A stretch of DNA of 11,051 nucleotides from Chthoniobacterales bacterium. GTDB lineage: Bacteria; Verrucomicrobiota; Verrucomicrobiae; Chthoniobacterales; UBA10450. Numbering within the stretch: the first letter of the stretch is position 1; each line of letters begins with the position of its first letter. Made by a program: the position numbers and the translations under genes. Below are positions 5,541 through 11,051 of this stretch, in pieces. The DNA lies in contig QHBL01000080.1 of the NCBI GenBank assembly GCA_003244125.1, positions 8,564-19,614 on the forward strand, given 5' to 3'. The notes beneath the pieces are model-generated. The model was not told the origin of the DNA. It worked only from the letters and a program-made list of their open reading frames with translations, and searched no databases.

Positions 5541-7205
5541 ATGAAAACAACGTTGCTTCTCTCCCTCTTCACCCTCACCGCCTTCGGCGCTGATCCCGAC
5601 GCGGAGCGACTCAAACCTGCGCTCGACACCATCACGGCGGATGGTTTGCTGGCGCACATCAAGACGCTCGCCTCGGATGAATTCGAAGGCCGCGCGCCGG
5701 GATCGAAAGGCGAAGAGCTTTCCACTAAATACATTAGCGACCAGTTCAAACAGGTCGGGCTTAAGCCGGGCAATCCCGATGGCACTTACTTCCAGGAAGT
5801 GCCACTCGCCGGTATCAAAACGGAGCCGAGCGCGTCCTTCGTCGTTAATGGCAACACCGTCGCGCTGAAGTTTCCCGATGATTACGTCGCCTCATCAGCG
5901 CGCTTGCAGGACGAGATCAAGGTGGACAATTCCGACGTAGTGTTCGTGGGCTACGGTATCGTCGCGCCGGAGTATGGCTGGGATGATTACAAAGGCGCGG
6001 ATGTGCGGGGCAAAACCATCCTCATGCTCATTAACGATCCGCCGATTCCTGATGCGGGCGATCCGTCGAAGCTCGACGAGAAGATGTTCAAAGGAAAAGC
6101 GATGACTTACTACGGACGCTGGACCTACAAGTATGAGGTCGCAGCCGAAAAAGGCGCGGCCGCGGCGGTCATTATTCACGAAACCGAGCCGGCGGCCTAC
6201 CCGTATTCGGTGGTGAAGACGAGCTGGTCGAAGGAGAACTTCGAGCTCGATGCGCCGGACAAAAACGCGGGCGCGGTTGGCGTTCGTTCCTGGATCACGC
6301 TCGATGTCGCGAAGAAGCTGCTGGCGGACAGTGGGCAGGATTTTGAGGCGTTGAAGAAAGCGGCGCTGAAAAAGGATTTCCGTCCGGTTGCGCTGAGCGC
6401 AAAAGCCAACTTCGATCTCAAGCAGCAGGTCCGTTCATTCAAATCGCACAACGTCATTGGCAAGCTCGAAGGCGGCGATGAAAAGCTGCGCGATGAGTTC
6501 GTCATCTTCAGCGCGCATTGGGATCATCTGGGGAGACATCCGGAGTTGCCGGGCGATCAGATTTTCAACGGCGCGGTGGATAACGCCTCTGGAGTCGCCG
6601 GGGTCATCGCGCTCGGCCGCGCCGCGACCAAACTCAGCCCGCCGCCGAAACGCACCCTGCTTTTCCTTGCCACCACGGCCGAAGAAGCGGGGTTGCTCGG
6701 GGCGAAGTGGTACGCCTTGCACCCGCTTTATCCGCTCAACAAAACGCTGGCCGATATCAACATTGACAGCATGAACGTCTGGGGCAAAACGCGCGACGTG
6801 GAGGACACCAGCTTCGGCATGTCCACGCTCGATGATATGCTCGCGCACCGCGCTCAGGCGCAAGGCCGTGCCTGCATCCCAAATCCGCGCGCGGAAAAGG
6901 GCAGCATTTATCGCGCGGATAATTTTGAGTTCGCTAAGGTCGGCGTGCCCGCGCTTTACATCGGCAAGAACGAACACCTCGTCGCGCGCGCGCCGGACGC
7001 GCCGCTGCGCGCGGATGAGTTCGACCTGAAGGATTACCATCAGGTCTCGGACGAAGTGAAACCGGACTGGGACCTGGCCGGCGCGGTGCAGGACATACAG
7101 CTTCTTTTCGAAGTCGGCTACGAAGTTGCCAACGGCAAAACCTGGCCGGAGTGGAAGCCGGGCAACGAATTCAAAGCGGAGCGCGACGCGATGCTGAAGA
7201 AGTGA
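5541..7205 (+). CDS. Secreted M28 family zinc metallopeptidase with PA-type insert
   Basis: This 554-residue protein is a probable exported aminopeptidase or carboxypeptidase of the M28 family with two catalytic metals. Residues 1-17 form a short Sec signal (MKTTLLLSLFTLTAFGA). An N-terminal M28-typical segment, LASDEFEGRAPGSKGEE, is at 43-59. Residues about 130-250 form a protease-associated (PA)-like insert (VVFVGYGIVAPEYGWDDYKG, then KGAAAAVIIHE). The catalytic domain follows: His326 (SAHWDHLG), bridging Asp347 (GAVDNASG), catalytic Glu381 and ligand Glu382 (TAEEAG), Asp409 (INIDSM) and His500 (DYHQVSDE). All five expected metal ligands are present, so it should be active. Substrate is not predictable. 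No strong ribosome site precedes the ATG. It is the first of three plus-strand genes, but the spacing does not prove an operon. Confidence 0.92.
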   Translation: MKTTLLLSLFTLTAFGADPDAERLKPALDTITADGLLAHIKTLASDEFEGRAPGSKGEELSTKYISDQFKQVGLKPGNPDGTYFQEVPLAGIKTEPSASFVVNGNTVALKFPDDYVASSARLQDEIKVDNSDVVFVGYGIVAPEYGWDDYKGADVRGKTILMLINDPPIPDAGDPSKLDEKMFKGKAMTYYGRWTYKYEVAAEKGAAAAVIIHETEPAAYPYSVVKTSWSKENFELDAPDKNAGAVGVRSWITLDVAKKLLADSGQDFEALKKAALKKDFRPVALSAKANFDLKQQVRSFKSHNVIGKLEGGDEKLRDEFVIFSAHWDHLGRHPELPGDQIFNGAVDNASGVAGVIALGRAATKLSPPPKRTLLFLATTAEEAGLLGAKWYALHPLYPLNKTLADINIDSMNVWGKTRDVEDTSFGMSTLDDMLAHRAQAQGRACIPNPRAEKGSIYRADNFEFAKVGVPALYIGKNEHLVARAPDAPLRADEFDLKDYHQVSDEVKPDWDLAGAVQDIQLLFEVGYEVANGKTWPEWKPGNEFKAERDAMLKK

Positions 7206-7216
7206 GGGGTAGAATG

Positions 7217-7255
7217 GTTGAAGCGATGCAGCGGCCACCTGTGTAAGGCTTCAAC
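7217..7255. repeat. Small inverted repeat downstream of the peptidase gene
   Basis: GTTGAAGC (7217-7224) pairs with GCTTCAAC (7248-7255) across a 23-bp spacer, followed by the near-tandem CAACGCTCCGACGCTCC. This is the only structure in the 67-bp gap and may be a decayed interspersed repeat. It has no T-run, so a terminator role is weakly supported. Confidence 0.35.
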
Positions 7256-7272
7256 GCTCCGACGCTCCCGAC

Positions 7273-7824
7273 ATGTCAGTTCTTCTGGAAAATAACCTTT
7301 CAATTCCCATCGTCAGCGCCTGCATCGGCGTGGTCATTTTGTTTTTCGGACGCAAACTTTTCTGGCTTTGCCTCGCCGCGCTCGGGTTTGCCGCGGGCGT
7401 GCAACTGGCCTCTCACCTTGTGCCCCAGCCAACGCCGCTTCTCCAACTCACTCTCGCGCTCCTGCTCGGGTTCATCGGCGCGCTGCTCGCGCTCTTCCTG
7501 CAAAAACTCGCCGTTGCCCTCGCTGGTTTCCTTGCCGGCGGACGTCTCGCCGTCGGCTTGCTCTCAACATTCCTTGTCGATTACGCCAGTCATAACTGGC
7601 TGGCGTTTATCGTCGGCGGGATCATCGGCGCGCTCGCGCTCCTCTTTGTCTTCGACTGGGCGCTCATCCTCGTCTCCTCGCTTATCGGCGCGCATCTCAT
7701 CACTGGCGCAATCAACCTGCCGCCGACCGGACATGCGCTGCTTTTCGGCGCGCTCGTCATCTGCGGAGTTATTGTGCAAACCATGACTTTGCGAAGCACC
7801 CGAATCGTCGCGCCCCAGACCTGA
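7273..7824 (+). CDS. Multi-pass membrane protein, DUF4203/TMEM198-like
   Basis: This 183-residue, very hydrophobic protein has about seven predicted membrane segments: roughly 10-27, 29-49, 56-76, 78-101, 108-126, 128-149 and 155-173. Glycine-rich helices such as FIGALLALFL and FIVGGIIGALALLFVF, and the overall layout, resemble the DUF4203 (TM7S3/TMEM198-like) family; I give this as a likeness, not a firm assignment. No catalytic or binding motif is visible, and its function is unknown. The start ATG has no Shine-Dalgarno site. It lies 67 bp after the peptidase gene and 24 bp before the DUF1330 gene on the same strand, so co-transcription with the latter is plausible. Confidence 0.75.
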   Translation: MSVLLENNLSIPIVSACIGVVILFFGRKLFWLCLAALGFAAGVQLASHLVPQPTPLLQLTLALLLGFIGALLALFLQKLAVALAGFLAGGRLAVGLLSTFLVDYASHNWLAFIVGGIIGALALLFVFDWALILVSSLIGAHLITGAINLPPTGHALLFGALVICGVIVQTMTLRSTRIVAPQT

Positions 7825-7848
7825 CCAAGCCGCAGCACGGTAACTCCA

Positions 7849-8151
7849 TTGCCCGCATACATCATAGTCGATTTGGAAATCACCGATCCGGTGAACTACG
7901 AAGAATACAAGAAGCTGGCCGGCGATACCGTCGAGAAATATGGCGGCAAGTATCTCGTGCGTGGCGGAGCTTGTGAAACGCTTGAAGGCGACTGGCAACC
8001 GAAACGCATCGTCGTCCTCGAATTCGCCAATGCCGGGCGAGGCAAGGCGTGGCTCAATTCACCGGAATACGCCGAGCCGAGAAAGATGCGACACCGCACG
8101 GCCAACGCGCGAATGATCCTTGTCGAAGGTGTGGTAGGGACGGAACTATGA
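7849..8151 (+). CDS. DUF1330 domain protein, TTG start
   Basis: This 100-residue soluble protein of the DUF1330 family has a small ferredoxin-like alpha/beta barrel fold that usually forms dimers and has no established function. Family hallmarks are the opening PAYIIVDLEITDPVNYEEYKKLA, the central GGKYLVRGG (about 32-40) and the segment RIVVLEFANAGRGKAWLNSPEY (about 53-74), followed by R-x-x-A-x-x-R-x-I-L-VEG. The start was set at TTG (7849-7851) because the next residues, PAYIIVD, match the usual family N-terminus and no ATG or GTG lies nearby in frame. The length is normal. Its stop codon is 9 bp from the stop of the convergent lpd gene. Confidence 0.88.
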   Translation: MPAYIIVDLEITDPVNYEEYKKLAGDTVEKYGGKYLVRGGACETLEGDWQPKRIVVLEFANAGRGKAWLNSPEYAEPRKMRHRTANARMILVEGVVGTEL

Positions 8152-8155
8152 CCGC

Positions 8156-8167
8156 CGCAGCTAACGA
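8156..8167 (-). repeat. CGTTAGCT-family short repeat over the lpd stop codon
   Basis: CGCAGCTAACGA on the plus strand is the exact reverse complement of the 12-mer at 2721-2732 and 10297-10308. The TAG inside CGTTAGCT supplies the lpd stop codon (8161-8163), so the repeat forms the junction of the convergent DUF1330 and lpd genes. Confidence 0.5.
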
Positions 8168-9567
8168 TTCACGATATGAAGCGCCCGCTTCTCTACCGCC
8201 AGCGCCGCTTCCTTGACCGCTTCGCTTAGGGTCGGATGCGCATGGCAGGTCCGCCCCAGATCTTCACTGCTCCCGCCGAACTCGATCACCGAAGTCGCTT
8301 CCGCGATGAGCTCGGATGCGGCGTGTTGCAGGACATGTGCGCCGAGAATCCGATCCGTCTCCGCGTCGGCTACGAATTTGACCATTCCTTCCACATCCTC
8401 GTTCGCCAGAGCGCGACCGTTCGCCTGGAACGGGAACTTTCCGATGCGCACATTCAAGCCATTCTCCTTTGCCTGGTCTTCGGTCATTCCTACCCCGGCC
8501 AGCTCCGGATTGGTATAGATCACACCGGGGATAGCATCGTAGTTAACGTGGCCTGACTTACCGGCGATGTTCTCCACACAAGCTATCCCTTCTTCTTCCG
8601 CTTTGTGCGCCAGCATCGGGCCAGCTATAACATCGCCGATGGCAAAGATACCTTCCACGTTCGTGCGAAAGTTCTTATCTACTTTTATTCGCTTGCGTTC
8701 GTCCAGCTCCACTCCCACACCCGGTTCAACTACCCCGTCGGCAAATGGCCGTCTCCCCACTGAGATGAGCACCTTGTCAGCTTCGAAACTCATCTCCTTA
8801 TCACCTTTGGTAGCTGACGCGACGGCCCGACCATTTTTTACCTTCACCCCGGTCACCTTCGTTTCCAGGTGAAATATTATGCCTTGTGCCGTGAGCGCGC
8901 GCTGAAGAAGGTTGGATAGCTCGAGATCAAAACCCACGGCAATCCTCGGCAGAAATTCGAGCACAGTGACTTCCGAGCCGAGGCGATTCCAGACCGAGCC
9001 AAGCTCGAGCCCGATTGCGCCGGCGCCGATGACAAGAAAATTCTTTGGCGTCTCAGAAAACGAAAGCGCCTCGGTGCTGCTCACGACGGTGTTGCCATCA
9101 AAGCGGGCAAATGGCATCTCCACCGGCACGCTACCGCTGGCGATAACGATGTTAGCTGTTTCAATGGTCTGAGCTTCACCGTTCGCGCTGGTAACTGATA
9201 CTTTGCCCGGCGCGCTGATCCTGCCCGTTCCTTCGAAGACGGTGACTTTGTTGGTCTTCATCAGCTGACGAACTCCACCAGTGAGCGTCTTAACTACTTT
9301 ATCCTTGCGCGAAAGCATCGCCGGCAAATCGACGCGAGCGTTTTCGATGATAATCCCATGCTTCACCGCTTCCTTTTTCGCGAAGTGATAATGATCACTT
9401 GAAGTGAGCAACGCCTTGCTTGGGATACAACCGATGCGGAGACAGGTGCCGCCGAGTTCCTTTTCCTTTTCCACTATGGCAGTCTTAAGTCCTAGCTGGC
9501 CGGCCCGGATGGCCGCGACGTAGCCGCCAGGCCCCGAGCCGATAATTGTGACATCGAACTTATCCAT
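8161..9567 (-). CDS. lpd: Dihydrolipoyl dehydrogenase (E3)
   Basis: This 468-residue flavoprotein reoxidises dihydrolipoyl groups of 2-oxoacid dehydrogenase complexes and passes electrons to NAD+. Motifs in order: FAD-binding GSGPGG (10-15); redox-active disulfide Cys42 and Cys47 in GGTCLRIGCIPSKALL; NAD-binding GAGAIG (181-186) followed by Glu204, which favours NAD over NADP; second FAD motif FAIGDV (308-313); and the C-terminal dimer-interface active site HAHPTLSE with His444 and Glu449. The length is standard and all key residues are intact. Its start lies 26 bp after the odhB stop, so both belong to one unit serving 2-oxoglutarate dehydrogenase. It can also serve other complexes. Confidence 0.96.
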   Translation of the reverse strand: MDKFDVTIIGSGPGGYVAAIRAGQLGLKTAIVEKEKELGGTCLRIGCIPSKALLTSSDHYHFAKKEAVKHGIIIENARVDLPAMLSRKDKVVKTLTGGVRQLMKTNKVTVFEGTGRISAPGKVSVTSANGEAQTIETANIVIASGSVPVEMPFARFDGNTVVSSTEALSFSETPKNFLVIGAGAIGLELGSVWNRLGSEVTVLEFLPRIAVGFDLELSNLLQRALTAQGIIFHLETKVTGVKVKNGRAVASATKGDKEMSFEADKVLISVGRRPFADGVVEPGVGVELDERKRIKVDKNFRTNVEGIFAIGDVIAGPMLAHKAEEEGIACVENIAGKSGHVNYDAIPGVIYTNPELAGVGMTEDQAKENGLNVRIGKFPFQANGRALANEDVEGMVKFVADAETDRILGAHVLQHAASELIAEATSVIEFGGSSEDLGRTCHAHPTLSEAVKEAALAVEKRALHIVNR

Positions 9568-9593
9568 ATCTCAGCATCAGAGGCGAGCGCGAT

Positions 9594-10868
9594 TCAGAAG
9601 TCGATCGGCAGCGTCTTGGGACTTTCGATGCCTTCCTTTACCTTGATGAGAAACGTCACTGCTTCCTTCCCATCCACCGCGCGGTGATCATAGCTGAGCG
9701 CGAGATACATCATGGGCCGAACTACGACGGCGCCGTTCACCGCGATGGGTCGCTCCATGATCTTGTGCATGCCGAGTATTCCACTTTGCGGCGGATTAAG
9801 AATAGGGGTGCTCAATAGGGAGCCGTAGATACCGCCATTTGAGATGGTAAAGGTGCCGCCTTGCAGCTCTTCGATCTTAAGTTTGCCTTCACGCGCTTTC
9901 TTGGCGAACTCAGCGATGTCGCGCTCGAGGTCGGCGAACGACTTTTTATCGGCATTGCGCAGCACCGGCACGACCAGGCCGCGCTCGGTCCCGACAGCGA
10001 CGCCGATGTCGTAGAAGTTATTCTGCACGAAGTCTTCGCCTTCGATACGGCCGTTGAGCGATGGCACTGTCTTCAACGCAACCACTGTCGCTTTGATGAA
10101 GAACGACATGAAGCCAAGTTTGATCCCGTGTTTTTGAGTGAAACTCTCCTGCGCATTTGCGCGCAAGGCCTGCACTTCGCTCATGTCGCACTCGTTGAAA
10201 GTGGTGAGAATGGCGGCGGTCTGCTGTGCCATGACAAGCTGTTGCGCAATTTTGCGGCGGAGCGGCGACATCCGTTTGCGCGTGATGCGACCATCGTCGT
10301 TAGCTGCGTGAGCTAACGACTCCTGAACTTCGGTTCCATCTTGTGCTGCTATCGCTGGCTTTTCACGCTGCGTTGTAGGAGAAGCCGCTGGCTTCTCCGG
10401 GACACTAACAGCGTCCCCTACAGGCGCTACAGGCGCCGCTACAGCGCCCGCGTTCCCGCGCTTGGCGGCGGCGAGCGCGTCGCCTTTGGTGATTCGCCCG
10501 CCTTTTCCGGCGCCAGAAATTTGCGACGGGTCAAGTTTCTCTTCTTCGACGATGCGCCGGACAGCGGGAGAAAGTGGGGACTCCCTTTTCTGCTCGGGTT
10601 TAGCGGCTGGCGCACCAGCATCGGCCACTGGCGCGGTGTCATCGATTTCAGCCACGACTTCCCCGATTTTCACCTCCTGCCCTTCAGCCGCCCTGGTCTC
10701 GAGCACGCCATCGGCGACGGCCACGATCTCGGTGGAGACCTTGTCCGTCTCGAGAGTGAAGAGCGGCTCGCCTTTGCGGACATGATCGCCCGATTTTTTA
10801 TGCCAGACGGAAACGACGCCGCTGGCGATCGATTCGCCCACGGCCGGAATCTTCACTTCCACGCTCAT
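9594..10868 (-). CDS. odhB: 2-oxoglutarate dehydrogenase E2, dihydrolipoamide succinyltransferase
   Basis: This 424-residue E2 core enzyme of the 2-oxoglutarate dehydrogenase complex (TCA cycle) is the sucB equivalent. Domains: lipoyl domain at 1-77 with the lipoylated Lys43 in the ETDKVS motif; Ala/Pro linker at 78-96; peripheral subunit-binding domain at about 98-135 ([31 protein letters not shown]); a long Ala/Pro linker at about 136-193; and the catalytic acyltransferase domain at about 195-424, with catalytic His395 and Asp399 in SYDHRAVDG and the succinyltransferase-like end SPKTLPIDF. One lipoyl domain and the catalytic-domain type indicate OdhB/SucB rather than a pyruvate E2. No Shine-Dalgarno site is evident. 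The second linker's DNA is built largely of palindromes (10296-10448), yet the frame stays open. Confidence 0.95.
   Translation of the reverse strand: MSVEVKIPAVGESIASGVVSVWHKKSGDHVRKGEPLFTLETDKVSTEIVAVADGVLETRAAEGQEVKIGEVVAEIDDTAPVADAGAPAAKPEQKRESPLSPAVRRIVEEEKLDPSQISGAGKGGRITKGDALAAAKRGNAGAVAAPVAPVGDAVSVPEKPAASPTTQREKPAIAAQDGTEVQESLAHAANDDGRITRKRMSPLRRKIAQQLVMAQQTAAILTTFNECDMSEVQALRANAQESFTQKHGIKLGFMSFFIKATVVALKTVPSLNGRIEGEDFVQNNFYDIGVAVGTERGLVVPVLRNADKKSFADLERDIAEFAKKAREGKLKIEELQGGTFTISNGGIYGSLLSTPILNPPQSGILGMHKIMERPIAVNGAVVVRPMMYLALSYDHRAVDGKEAVTFLIKVKEGIESPKTLPIDF
10296..10320. repeat. Perfect 25-bp palindrome inside odhB (CGTTAGCT family)
   Basis: GTCGTTAGCT (10296-10305) and AGCTAACGAC (10311-10320) are perfect 10-bp arms around the loop GCGTG. 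On the coding strand this gives Ser-Leu-Ala-His-Ala-Ala-Asn-Asp-Asp (about residues 184-192), at the end of the interdomain linker. The left half is shared with sites in shc and at the lpd stop, the right half with a site in hpnH. Confidence 0.75.
10374..10448. repeat. Cluster of nested palindromes in the odhB linker
   Basis: Three inverted structures lie end to end. GGAGAAGCC (10378-10386) and GGCTTCTCC (10390-10398) form a perfect 9-bp hairpin with loop GCT. GGGAC (10399-10403) and GTCCC (10413-10417) form a second. Both are enclosed by TGTAGG (10374-10379) and CCTACA (10417-10422). A third follows: GGCGCT (10423-10428) and AGCGCC (10443-10448) around the palindrome GGCGCC. The block codes for the Ala/Pro/Val-rich stretch of the linker (about residues 141-165). 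The layout resembles intergenic repeat elements captured inside a coding sequence. Confidence 0.65.
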
Positions 10869-11051
10869 GCGCGGCTAACTAAGCGCAAGAGTTTGGCGGG
10901 GTCGACAAGATAAAACCCGGAGTGGTTGAAAGCCGCCGATTTCGCCTCTATTGAACGACGAAATCTCCGCTTGCGCCGCTGGGGAATTGTTCTTAATTAG
11001 GCGCTCCCTCCGCGCCGAGAACCGGCGCAACTTTCTTTTATGGCCAAGCCC
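10869..11051. other. Region upstream of odhB; possible divergent gene start at the edge
   Basis: This stretch holds the leader of the odhB-lpd unit. I see no recognisable end of an E1 (odhA/sucA) gene on the minus strand and no convincing promoter. One minus-strand frame is open from the edge to TAG at 10875-10877, but its 58 residues resemble no family I know. On the plus strand an ATG at 11040-11042 opens Met-Ala-Lys-Pro before the window ends; it could begin a divergent gene but cannot be judged from four codons. Confidence 0.3.

Noticed and set aside
5420..5785. N-terminal extension of the MarC protein by 122 residues.
   Set aside because: It overlaps the start of the M28 peptidase gene on the other strand, has no membrane or family character, and MREIAEKF fits the family start.
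6435..7238. Minus-strand open frame (267 residues) opposite the M28 peptidase gene.
   Set aside because: It is the antisense shadow of a gene whose catalytic motifs are all intact, and its composition is Arg/Val/Phe-rich without motifs.
10875..11051. Minus-strand frame open from the right edge to TAG at 10875-10877, considered as the end of an E1 gene.
   Set aside because: The 58 residues lack any OdhA C-terminal feature and are rich in Arg, Ser and Leu in a way typical of non-coding sequence.
1..11051. Search for a novel defence, mobile or biosynthetic system.
   Set aside because: All ten genes are assignable to housekeeping, hopanoid or widespread families. No toxin-antitoxin, phage, CRISPR, integrase or transposase gene is visible.

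Overview
This window is a chromosomal stretch of a GC-rich, Gram-negative-type soil or environmental bacterium. It holds ten complete genes and an unusual number of small palindromic repeats. The paired GTCATCCCGAGC...GAGGGACCTC elements, the poor Shine-Dalgarno signals and the protein flavour fit Verrucomicrobiota best (Spartobacteria/Chthoniobacterales-like), with Acidobacteriota as an alternative. This is inference; there is no rRNA or other marker gene here.

Left part (1-4256), all minus strand, read right to left: hpnH (adenosylhopane synthase, radical SAM), then shc (squalene-hopene cyclase), then sodA (Mn-type superoxide dismutase). shc cyclises squalene to hopene and HpnH adds the 5'-deoxyadenosyl group that starts C35 hopanoid side chains, so the two form a hopanoid membrane-lipid pair. 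Each of the two gaps is filled by a composite inverted repeat of about 92 bp. The two copies lie in opposite orientation, and each starts within 10 nt of the upstream gene's stop codon. HpnH carries a charged insert in its core. A good sigma70-type promoter sits so close to the hpnH ATG that the message may be leaderless.

Middle (4257-8151): a small CoA-binding protein (+) diverges from hpnH. It converges on a MarC-family membrane protein (-) across a hairpin-rich, 89-bp, MITE-like repeat. Next come three plus-strand genes: a secreted M28 metallopeptidase with a PA-type insert, a multi-pass membrane protein of unknown function, and a DUF1330 protein with a TTG start.

Right part (8161-10868), minus strand: odhB (E2 succinyltransferase of the 2-oxoglutarate dehydrogenase complex) followed 26 bp later by lpd (E3 dihydrolipoyl dehydrogenase), clearly one transcription unit. 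No E1 gene is recognisable in the 183 bp upstream. The E2 interdomain linker is packed with perfect palindromes.

No defence system, CRISPR array, prophage, insertion sequence, tRNA or rRNA is visible. The genes are core metabolism. The most interesting layer is the set of short palindromic repeats, several of them inside coding sequence: the octamer CGTTAGCT occurs five times, in shc, in hpnH, at the lpd stop and twice in odhB.
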